Assembly: GCA_019054805.1 (NCBI GenBank)
Contig: JAHQIY010000017.1
Span: forward strand, 558,001 to 622,000
Reading direction: 5' to 3'
DNA: 64,000 bases
From: Brachionus manjavacas
Lineage: Eukaryota > Rotifera > Eurotatoria > Ploima > Brachionidae
This document shows, piece after piece, positions 13,001 through 25,000 of this stretch (positions are counted from its first letter, which is position 1; each line of letters starts with the position of its first letter). The position numbers and the translations under genes were made by a program. The notes under the pieces were generated by a model that saw only the letters and a program-made list of their open reading frames with translations, made no database searches and was not told where the DNA came from.

Positions 13001-16000
13001 AGTCTCTGGATCAATGCGCAAAAATTGTACCACACGATCAAGATGATGGTGCTTCTATTACAGAAAAGAATTTTATAGAAATATTTGAAGTTAATGAAAA
13101 GGATTCAAATGAATTGCAAGAAACCCAAGAACTAGAACCGACTTTAAGAAAAACTGATACCATTGCTTTAAAAGAGAGAGTCGATGAAATTATTTCGTAT
13201 CTTCCTGCAGTACAGGAATCTTTTGACGCTAAAATTGAACCTATTATAAAGCAGCCTTTTGAGCAAAATGTAAATGAGGCAATTGAACCGTCTCAAAATC
13301 AGCAGTCGTTTAAGACTATTGAAACAAGCTTAATGAGTGTTGGCAAGGAGTCTCTGGATCAATGCGCAAAAATTGTACCACACGATCAAGATGATGGTGC
13401 TTCTATTACAGAAAAGAATTTTATTGAAATATTTGAAGTTAATGAAAAGGATTCAAATGAATTGCAACAAACCCAAGAACTAGAGCCGACTTTAAGAAAA
13501 ACTGATACCATTGCTTTAAAAGAAAGAGTCGATGAAATTATTTCGTATCTTCCTGCAGTACAGGAATCTTTTGACGCTAAAATTGAACCTATTATAAAGC
13601 AGCCTTTTGAGCAAAATGTAAATGAGGCAATTGAACCGTCTCAAAATCAGCAGTCGTTTAAGACTATTGAAACAATCTTAATGAGTGTTGGCAAGGAGTC
13701 TTTGGATCAATGCGCAAAAATTGTACCACACGATCAAGATGATGGTGCTTCTATTACAGAAAAGAATTTTATTGAAATATTTGAAGTTAATGAAAAGGAT
13801 TCAAATGAATTGCAACAAACCCAAGAACTAGAGCCGACTTTAAGAAAAACTGATACCATTGCTTTAAAAGAAAGAGTCGATGAAATTATTTCGTATCTTC
13901 CTGCAGTACAGGAATCTTTTGACGCTAAAATTGAACCTATTATAAAGCAGCCTTTTGAGCAAAATGTAAATGAGGCAATTGAACCGTCTCAAAATCAGCA
14001 GTCGTTTAAGACTATTGAAACAAGCTTAATGAGTGTTGGCAAGGAGTCTCTGGATCAATGCGCAAAAATTGTACCACACGATCAAGATGATGGTGCTTCT
14101 ATTACAGAAAAGAATTTTATTGAAATATTTGAAGTTAATGAAAAGGATTCAAATGAATTGCAACAAACCCAAGAACTAGAGCCGACTTTAAGAAAAACTG
14201 ATACCATTGCTTTAAAAGAAAGAGTCGATGAAATTATTTCGTATCTTCCTGCAGTACAGGAATCTTTTGACGCTAAAATTGAACCTATAATAAAGCAGCC
14301 TTTTGAGCAAAATGTAAATGAGGCAATTGAACCGTCTCAAAATCAGCAGTCGTTTAAGACTATTGAAACAAGCTTAATGAGTGTTGGCAAGGAGTCTCTG
14401 GATCAATGCGCAAAAATTGTACCACACGATCAAGATGATGGTGCTTCTATTACAGAAAAGAATTTTATTGAAATATTTGAAGTTAATGAAAAGGATTCAA
14501 ATGAATTGCAACAAACCCAAGAACTAGAGCCGACTTTAAGAAAAACTGATACCATTGCTTTAAAAGAAAGAGTCGATGAAATTATTTCGTATCTTCCTGC
14601 AGTACAGGAATCTTTTGACGCTAAAATTGAACCTATTATAAAGCAGCCTTTTGAGCAAAATGTAAATGAGGCAATTGAACCGTCTCAAAATCAGCAGTCG
14701 TTTAAGACTATTGAAACAATCTTAATGAGTGTTGGCAAGGAGTCTTTGGATCAATGCGCAAAAATTGTACCACACGATCAAGATGATGGTGCTTCTATTA
14801 CAGAAAAGAATTTTATTGAAATATTTGAAGTTAATGAAAAGGATTCAAATGAATTGCAACAAACCCAAGAACTAGAGCCGACTTTAAGAAAAACTGATAC
14901 CATTGCTTTAAAAGAGAGAGTCGATGAAATTATTTCGTATCTTCCTGCAGTACAGGACTCTTTTGACGCTAAAATTGAACCTATAATAAAGCAGCCTTTT
15001 GAGCAAAATGTAAATGAGGCAATTGAGCCATCTCAAAATCAGCAGTCGTTTAAGACTATTGAAACAAGCTTAATGAGTGTTGGCAAGGAGTCTCTGGATC
15101 AATGCGCAAAAATTGTACCACACGATCAAGATGATGGTGCTTCTATTACAGAAAAGAATTTTATTGAAATATTTGAAGTTAATGAAAAGGATTCAAATGA
15201 ATTGCAACAAACCCAAGAACTAGAGCCGACTTTAAGAAAAACTGATACCATTGCTTTAAAAGAAAGAGTCGATGAAATTATTTCGTATCTTCCTGCAGTA
15301 CAGGAATCTTTTGACGCTAAAATTGAACCTATTATAAAGCAGCCTTTTGAGCAAAATGTAAATGAGGCAATTGAACCGTCTCAAAATCAGCAGTCGTTTA
15401 AGACTATTGAAACAATCTTAATGAGTGTTGGCAAGGAGTCTTTGGATCAATGCGCAAAAATTGTACCACACGATCAAGATGATGGTGCTTCTATTACAGA
15501 AAAGAATTTTATTGAAATATTTGAAGTTAATGAAAAGGATTCAAATGAATTGCAACAAACCCAAGAACTAGAGCCGACTTTAAGAAAAACTGATACCATT
15601 GCTTTAAAAGAAAGAGTCGATGAAATTATTTCGTATCTTCCTGCAGTACAGGAATCTTTTGACGCTAAAATTGAACCTATTATAAAGCAGCCTTTTGAGC
15701 AAAATGTAAATGAGGCAATTGAACCGTCTCAAAATCAGCAGTCGTTTAAGACTATTGAAACAATCTTAATGAGTGTTGGCAAGGAGTCTTTGGATCAATG
15801 CGCAAAAATTGTACCACACGATCAAGATGATGGTGCTTCTATTACAGAAAAGAATTTTATTGAAATATTTGAAGTTAATGAAAAGGATTCAAATGAATTG
15901 CAACAAACCCAAGAACTAGAGCCGACTTTAAGAAAAACTGATACCATTGCTTTAAAAGAAAGAGTCGATGAAATTATTTCGTATCTTCCTGCAGTACAGG

Positions 16001-19000
16001 AATCTTTTGACGCTAAAATTGAACCTATTATAAAGCAGCCTTTAGAGCAAAATGTAAATGAGGCAATTGAACCGTCTCAAAATCAGCAGTCGTTTAAGAC
16101 TATTGAAACAAGCTTAATGAGTGTTGGCAAGGAGTCTCTGGATCAATGCGCAAAAATTGTACCACACGATCAAGATGATGGTGCTTCTATTACAGAAAAG
16201 AATTTTATTGAAATATTTGAAGTTAATGAAAAAGATTCAAATGAATTGCAACAAACCCAAGAACTAGAACCGACTTTAAGAAAAACTGATACCATTGCTT
16301 TAAAAGAAAGAGTCGATGAAATTATTTCGTATCTTCCTGCAGTACAGGACTCTTTTGACGCTAAAATTGAACCTATAATAAAGCAGCCTTTTGAGCAAAA
16401 TGTAAATGAGGCAATTGAACCGTCTCAAAATCAGCAGTCGTTTAAGACTATTGAAACAAGCTTAATGAGTGTTGGCAAGGAGTCTCTGGATCAATGCGCA
16501 AAAATTGTACCACACGATCAAGATGATGGTGCTTCTATTACAGAAAAGAATTTTATTGAAATATTTGAAGTTAATGAAAAGGATTCAAATGAATTGCAAC
16601 AAACCCAAGAACTAGAACCGACTTTAAGAAAAACTGATACCATTGCTTTAAAAGAAAGAGTCGATGAAATTATTTCGTATCTTCCTGCAGTACAGGAATC
16701 TTTTGACGCTAAAATTGAACCAATTATAAAGCAGCCTTTTGAGCAAAATGTAAATGAGGCAATTGAACCGTCACAAAATCAGCAGTCGTTTAAGACTATT
16801 GAAACAATCTTAATGAGTGTTGGCAAGGAGTCTTTGGATCAATGCGCAAAAATTGTACCACACGATCAATATGATGGTGCTTCTATTACAGAAAAGAATT
16901 TTATAGAAATATTTGAAGTTAATGAAAAGGATTCAAAAGAAATTAACAATAAGGCTTTAATTAACATTTCTAATTTATTTAACCATCCCATCCATTTCTC
17001 CGTAAATACCTTTTGTTAAAATTTTGGAAAATTACTCTTCTCATTATTGTTTTTCTATAAAGGAGGAGTTTGAAGAAGCACCAAAACCAGAAGAGAAGCC
17101 AAAGAAAGTTGAAGAACAAAAACCTGAAACAAAGCCGAAAGAAGAGGAACCAAAGGCTGATAAAGTTACAAAGGTTGAAGAAGCACCAAAACCAGAAGAG
17201 AAGCCAAAGAAAGTTGAAAAACAAAAACCTGAAACAAAGCCGAAAGAAGAGGAACCAAAGGCTGATAAAGTTACAAAGGTTGAAGAAGCACCAAAACCAG
17301 AAGAGAAGCCAAAGACAGTTGAAAAGCAAAAACCTGAAACAAAGCCGAAAGAAGAGGAACCAAAGGCTGATAAAGTGACAATGGTTGAAGAAGCACCAAA
17401 ACCTGAAGAGAAGACAAAGAAAGTTGAAAAACAAAAACCTGAAACAAAGCCGAAAGAAGAGGAACCAAAGGCTGATAAAGTGACAAAGGTTGAAGAAGCA
17501 CCAAAACCAGAAGAGAAGCCAAAGAAAGTTGAAAAACAAAAACCTGAAACAAAGCCGAAAGAAGAAAAACCAAAGGCTGATAAAGTTACAAAGGTTGAAG
17601 AAGTACCAAAACCAGAAATTAAGCCAAAGAAAGTTGAAAAACAAAAACCTGAAACAAAGCCGAAAGAAGAGGAACCAAAGGCTGATAAAGTTACAAAGGT
17701 TGAAGAAGCACCAAAACCAGAAGAGAAGCCAAAGACAGTTGAAAAGCAAAAACCTGAAACAAAGCCGAAAGAAGAGGAACCAAAGGCTGATAAAGTGACA
17801 ATGGTTGAAGAAGCACCAAAACCTGAAGAGAAGACAAAGAAAGTTGAAAAACAAAAACCTGAAACAAAGCCGAAAGAAGAGGAACCAAAGGCTGATAAAG
17901 TGACAAAGGTTGAAGAAGCACCAAAACCAGAAGAGAAGCCAAAGAAAGTTGAAAAACAAAAACCTGAAACAAAGCCGAAAGAAGAAAAACCAAAGGCTGA
18001 TAAAGTTACAAAGGTTGAAGAAGTACCAAAACCAGAAATTAAGCCAAAGAAAGTTGAAAAACAAAAACCTGAAACAAAGCCGAAAGAAGAGGAACCAAAG
18101 GCTGATAAAGTGACAATGGTTGAAGAAGCACCAAAACCAGAAGAGGAGCCAAAGAAGGTTGAAAAACAAAAACCTGAAACAAAGCCGAAAGAAGAGGAAC
18201 CAAAGGCTGATAAAGTGACAATGGTTGAAGAAGCACCAAAACCAGAAGAGAAGCCAAAGAAAGTTGAAAAACAAAAACCTGAAACAAAGCCGAAAGAAGA
18301 GGAACCAAAGGCTGATAAAGTTACAAAGGTTGAAGAAGCACCAAAACCAGAAGAGAAGCCAAAGAAAGTTGAAAAACAAAAACCTGAAACAAAGCCGAAA
18401 GAAGAGGAACCAAAGGCTGATAAAGTTACAAAGGTTGAAGAAGCACCAAAACCAGAAATGAAGCCAAAGAAAGTTGAAAAACAAAAACCTGAAACAAAGC
18501 CGAAAGAAGAGGAACCAAAGGCTGATAAAGTTACAAAGGTTGAAGAAGCACCAAAACCAGAAGAGAAGCCAAAGAAAGTTGAAAAACAAAAACCTGAAAC
18601 AAAGACGAAAGAAGAGGAACCAAAGGCTGATAAAGTTACAAAGGTTGAAGAAGCACCAAAACCAGAAGAGAAGCCAAAGAAAGTTGAAAAACAAAAACCT
18701 GAAACAAAGCCGAAAGAAGAGGAACCAAAGGCTGATAAAGTGACAAAGGTTGAAGAAGCACCAAAACCAGATGAGAAGCCAAAGAAAGTTGAAGAACAAA
18801 AACCTGAAACAAAGCCGAAAGAAGAGGAACCAAAGGCTGATAAAGTGACAAAGGTTGAAGAAGCACCAAAACCAGATGAGAAGCCAAAGAAAGTTGAAGA
18901 ACAAAAACCTGAAACAAAGCCGAAAGAAGAGGAACCAAAGGCTGATAAAGTGACAATGGTTGAAGAAGCACCAAAACCAGAAGAGGAGCCAAAGAAGGTT

Positions 19001-22000
19001 GAAAAACAAAAACCTGAAACAAAGCCGAAAGAAGAGGAACCAAAGGCTGATAAAGTTACAAAGGTTGAAGAAGCACCAAAACCAGAAGAGAAGCCAAAGA
19101 AAGTTGAAAAACAAAAACCTGAAACAAAGCCGAAAGAAGAGGAACCAAAGGCTGATAAAGTTACAAAGGTTGAAGAAGCACCAAAACCAGAAATGAAGCC
19201 AAAGAAAGTTGAAAAACAAAAACCTGAAACAAAGCCGAAAGAAGAGGAACCAAAGGCTGATAAAGTTACAAAGGTTGAAGAAGCACCAAAACCAGAAGAG
19301 AAGCCAAAGAAAGTTGAAAAACAAAAACCTGAAACAAAGACGAAAGAAGAGGAACCAAAGGCTGATAAAGTTACAATGGTTGAAGAAGCACCAAAACCAG
19401 AAGAGGAGCCAAAGAAGGTTGAAAAACAAAAACCTGAAACAAAGCCGAAAGAAGAGGAACCAAAGGCTGATAAAGTGACAATGGTTGAAGAAGCACCAAA
19501 ACCAGAAGAGAAGCCAAAGAAAGTTGAAAAACAAAAACCTGAAACAAAGCCGAAAGAAGAGGAACCAAAGGCTGATAAAGTTACAAAGGTTGAAGAAGCA
19601 CCAAAACCAGAAGAGAAGCCAAAGAAAGTTGAAAAACAAAAACCTGAAACAAAGCCGAAAGAAGAGGAACCAAAGGCTGATAAAGTTACAAAGGTTGAAG
19701 AAGCACCAAAACCAGAAATGAAGCCAAAGAAAGTTGAAAAACAAAAACCTGAAACAAAGCCGAAAGAAGAGGAACCAAAGGCTGATAAAGTTACAAAGGT
19801 TGAAGAAGCACCAAAACCAGAAGAGAAGCCAAAGAAAGTTGAAAAACAAAAACCTGAAACAAAGACGAAAGAAGAGGAACCAAAGGCTGATAAAGTTACA
19901 AAGGTTGAAGAAGCACCAAAACCAGAAGAGAAGCCAAAGAAAGTTGAAAAACAAAAACCTGAAACAAAGCCGAAAGAAGAGGAACCAAAGGCTGATAAAG
20001 TGACAAAGGTTGAAGAAGCACCAAAACCAGATGAGAAGCCAAAGAAAGTTGAAGAACAAAAACCTGAAACAAAGCCGAAAGAAGAGGAACCAAAGGCTGA
20101 TAAAGTGACAATGGTTGAAGAAGCACCAAAACCAGAAGAAGCCAAAGAAAGTTGAAAAACAAAACCTGAAACAAAGCCGAAAGAAGAGGAACCAAAGGCT
20201 GATAAAGTTACAAAGGTTGAAGAAGCACCAAAACCAGAAGAGAAGCCAAAGAAAGTTGAAAAACAAAAACCTGAAACAAAGCCGAAAGAAGAGGAACCAA
20301 AGGCTGATAAAGTTACAAAGGTTGAAGAAGCACCAAAACCAGAAGAGAAGCCAAAGAAAGTTGAAAAACAAAAACCTGAAACAAAGCCGAAAGAAGAGGA
20401 ACCAAAGGCTGATAAAGTTACAAAGGTTGAAGAAGCACCAAAACCAGAAGAGAAGCCAAAGAAAGTTGAAAAACAAAAACCTGAAACAAAGCCGAAAGAA
20501 GAGGAACCAAAGGCTGATAAAGTGACAAAGGTTGAAGAAGCACCAAAACCAGAAGAGAAGCCAAAGAAAGTTGAAAAACAAAAACCTGAAACAAAGCCGA
20601 AAGAAGAGGAACCAAAGGCTGATAAAGTTACAAAGGTTGAAGAAGCACCAAAACCAGAAGAGAAGCCAAAGAAAGTTGAAAAACAAAAACCTGAAACAAA
20701 GCCGAAAGAAGAGGAACCAAAGGCTGATAAAGTGACAAAGGTTGAAGAAGCACCAAAACCAGAAGAGAAGCCAAAGAAAGTTGAAAAACAAAAACCTGAA
20801 ACAAAGCCGAAAGAAGAGGAACCAAAGGCTGATAAAGTTACAAAGGTTGAAGAAGCACCAAAACCAGAAGAGAAGCCAAAGAAAGTTGAAAAACAAAAAC
20901 CTGAAACAAAGCCGAAAGAAGAGGAACCAAAGGCTGATAAAGTTACAAAGGTTGAAGAAGCACCAAAACCAGAAGAGAAGCCAAAGAAAGTTGAAAAACA
21001 AAAACCTGAAACAAAGCCGAAAGAAGAGGAACCAAAGGCTGATAAAGTGACAAAGGTTGAAGAAGCACCAAAACCAGAAGAGAAGCCAAAGAAAGTTGAA
21101 AAACAAAAACCTGAAACAAAGCCGAAAGAAGAGGAACCAAAGGCTGATAAAGTGACAAAGGTTGAAGAAGCACCAAAACCAGAAAAAGAGCCAAAGAAAG
21201 TTGAAAAACAAAAACCTGAAACAAAGCCGAAAGAAGAGGAACCAAAGGCTGATAAAGTAACAAAGGTTGAAGAAGCACCAAAACCAGAAGAGAAGCCAAA
21301 GAAAGTTGAAAAACAAAAACCTGAAACAAAGCCGAAAGAAGAGGAACCAAAGGCTGATAAAGTGACAAAGGTTGAAGAAGCACCAAAACCAGAAGAGAAG
21401 CCAAAGAAAGTTGAAAAACAAAAACCTGAAACAAAGCCGAAAGAAGAGGAACCAAAGGCTGATAAAGTGACAAAGGTTGAAGAAGCACCAAAACCAGAAG
21501 AGAAGCCAAAGAAAGTTGAAAAACAAAAACCTGAAACAAAGCCGAAAGAAGAGGAACCAAAGGCTGATAAAGTTACAAAGGTTGAAGAAGCACCAAAACC
21601 AGAAAAAGAGCCAAAGAAAGTTGAAAAACAAAAACCTGAAACAAAGCCGAAAGAAGAGGAACCAAAGGCTGATAAAGTGACAAAGGTTGAAGAAGCACCA
21701 AAACCAGAAGAGAAGCCAAAGAAAGTTGAAAAACAAAAACCTGAAACAAAGCCGAAAGAAGAGGAACCAAAGGCTGATAAAGTTACAAAGGTTGAAGAAG
21801 CACCAAAACCAGAAGAGAAGCCAAAGAAAGTTGAAAAACAAAAACCTGAAACAAAGCCGAAAGAAGAGGAACCAAAGGCTGATAAAGTTACAAAGGTTGA
21901 AGAAGCACCAAAACCAGAAGAGAAGCCAAAGAAAGTTGAAAAACAAAAACCTGAAACAAAGCCGAAAGAAGAGGAACCAAAGGCTGATAAAGTTACAAAG

Positions 22001-25000
22001 GTTGAAGAAGCACCAAAACCAGAAGAGAAGCCAAAGAAAGTTGAAAAACAAAAACCTGAAACAAAGCCGAAAGAAGAGGAACCAAAGGCTGATAAAGTTA
22101 CAAAGGTTGAAGAAGCACCAAAACCAGATGAGAAGCCAAAGAAAGTTGAAAAACAAAAACCTGAAACAAAGCCGAAAGAAGAGGAACCAAAGGCTGATAA
22201 AGTGACAAAGGTTGAAGAAGCACCAAAACCAGATGAGAAGCCAAAGAAAGTTGAAAAACAAAAACCTAAAACAAAGCCGAAAGAAGAGGAACCAAAGGCT
22301 GATAAAGTGACAATGGTTGAAGAAGCACCAAAACCAGAAGAGAAGCCAAAGAAAGTTGAAAAACAAAAACCTGAAACAAAGCCGAAAGAAGAGGAACCAA
22401 AGGCTGATAAAGTTACAAAGGTTGAAGAAGCACCAAAACCAGAAGAGAAGCCAAAGAAAGTTGAAAAACAAAAACCTGAAACAAAGCCGAAAGAAGAGGA
22501 ACCAAAGGCTGATAAAGTGACAAAGGTTGAAGAAGCACCAAAACCAGAAGAGGAGCCAAAGAAGGTTGAAAAACAAAAACCTGAAACAAAGCCGAAAGAA
22601 GAGGAACCAAAGGCTGATAAAGTGACAAAGGTTGAAGAAGCACCAAAACCAGAAGAGAGGCCAAAGAAAGTTGAAAAACAAAAACCTGAAACAAAGCCGA
22701 AAGAAGAGGAACCAAAGGCTGATAAAGTTACAAAGGTTGAAGAAGCACCAAAAACAGAAGAGAGGCCAAAGAAAGTTGAAAAACAAAAACCTGAAACAAA
22801 GCCGAAAGAAGAGGAACCAAAGGCTGATAAAGTGACAAAGGTTGAAGAAGCACCAAAACCAGAAGAGAAGCCAAAGAAAGTTGAAAAACAAAAACCTGAA
22901 ACAAAGCCGAAAGAAGAGGAACCAAAGGCTGATAAAGTTACAAGGTTGAAGAAGCACCAAAACCAGAAGAGAGGCCAAAGAAAGTTGAAAAACAAAAAAC
23001 CTGAAACAAAGCCGAAAGAAGAGGAACCAAAGGCTGATAAAGTGACAAAGGTTGAAGAAGCACCAAAACCAGAAGAGAAGCCAAAGAAAGTTGAAAAACA
23101 AAAACCTGAAACAAAGCCGAAAGAAGAGGAACCAAAGGCTGATAAAGTTACAAAGGTTGAAGAAGCACCAAAACCAGATGAGAAGCCAAAGAAAGTTGAA
23201 AAACAAAAACCTGAAACAAAGCCGAAAGAAGAGGAACCAAAGGCTGATAAAGTGACAAAGGTTGAAGAAAAACTCATTTCGTTGACGGATTTACCAAAAT
23301 TTTCTGGTAAGCTCGAAAATCTAACTGTCTCTGATAATCAAGAGGCAAAATTCACAATCAAAATATCCGGTGGAAAACCAAAACCTTCAGTGAAATGGTT
23401 CAAAGATGACGAAGAAATTCTGCCTCAAATTTCTGACATATATGAAATTGTCGAGCTTGACGATACAGTCTCTTTATTTATTAAATCAGCGAAACCAGAA
23501 AATGCTGGCACTTTTTTTGCTCAGCTTTTCAACGATGCAGGTAGTGTTAATACAAATAAGGCTCAACTGATTGTTCAATGTAATTTATTCAAATTAGTTT
23601 TTATCAAAAAATTTAAAAATAAATCTTTATTTTTTAGTTTGCCCAATTTTTTCATTTCAATCCGTTGTTCCTGAATTTTTTACAAAGGATGAGTTATTTG
23701 TGTTTTCTTGTTACATTACTGGAATTCCACTCCCCAAAATCAATTGGTAATTTTCTTTAAATAGTTTATTTTTTTATTTTTTTATATAATTTTTTATTTA
23801 TCAGTCTTTTAAATAACAAGCAACCTGGTTTAAAAGATGGTATTCAAATTGTCAAGGACAGCAAAATCAATTTGTTTTCTTTATCCATACCTAAACTTAA
23901 TCCTTCTATTCACAACGGAAAAATTCTAATTCTTGCTGAAAATTTCCTCGGTTCTAAACAGCATGAAATATTTCTAAATATTCATGGTATTTTTTGTATT
24001 TTTTATTTCAATTTTTTACTTAATTTTTTATCAAGATTCTCCAAAATTTTCTTCCAAAATTGAAAATACATCTGTCATTGATGGTGAAGATGCCATTATT
24101 AAATGCAACTTTAAATCTAATCCACCGACTGAAAAAATTACATGGTTCAAAAATGATATTGAAATTATTCCAAATGAAACTTTTTTTATTGAAAATACTG
24201 AAACTTCATCAACTTTAATAGTCAAAAGCTGTAATATCGAAGATCATGGCTCATCATTTACAGTTAAGATAGTTAATAATTTGGGTGAAGTTTTATCCAA
24301 TAAATCAGTTCTTAGTGTTTTATGTCGTCCTAAGTTTATTAAAGAACCTTCAGATCAAAAAGTCCTAGTTGACAAAGAAGCAAAGTTTGAATGCAGTTTC
24401 AGCTCAAATCCAGTTCCTGATATTATTTGGTTCCTTAATGAAAAAGAACTGAGTCAAAAAGATGGTGTCAAATTTGAGAAGAACATTTCTAAAAATCACT
24501 ATTCTCTCATAATACCAAAAGTTAGCTCACTCAATACCGGAAGAATTACAGTAAAAGCAATCAATGAATTTGGATCTGCCGAAAAATCCTGTTTGCTAGA
24601 AAAACTTGAAGCTCCTAAAATTTTGGATAAATTAAATAATTCTACCGTAAATGAGGGCGATGAAGTCACATTTACTATTAATTACTCTGGAATTCCAAAA
24701 CCAACTGTAAAATGGTTTAAAGATGATGTTGATGTTAAACCAAATGATGTTATAGAAATAAAAGAAAATGATTATGAAAATACATTAATCTTAAAATCTT
24801 GTGATTCTAAAGAAAACAGCGGACATTACGTTGCCAAAGTCAAAAATGAATTTGGAGAAGCCATCTCAAACAAATCTCTACTTACAATAAATAGTAATTA
24901 ATTAAATTAAATTATACAATCTTAAAAGATATTAGTTTAAAAATTGAAAAAAATTTTATTTTTGATTTATTCGAATTTAAATTCACAAAATGAATTTTAC

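Noticed and set aside
17070-23255. Many short + strand and minus strand frames of 65-205 codons within the array (Lys/Asn/Gln-rich or Leu/Val-rich)
   Set aside because: They are shifted readings of the same repeat and have no independent support.
16979-23277. Two antisense open frames of over 2000 codons across the PEVK-like array
   Set aside because: A 105-bp repeat keeps any stop-free frame open for its whole length. The antisense products are monotonous Phe/Leu/Ser strings with no start context, and the sense frame joins real Ig exons.
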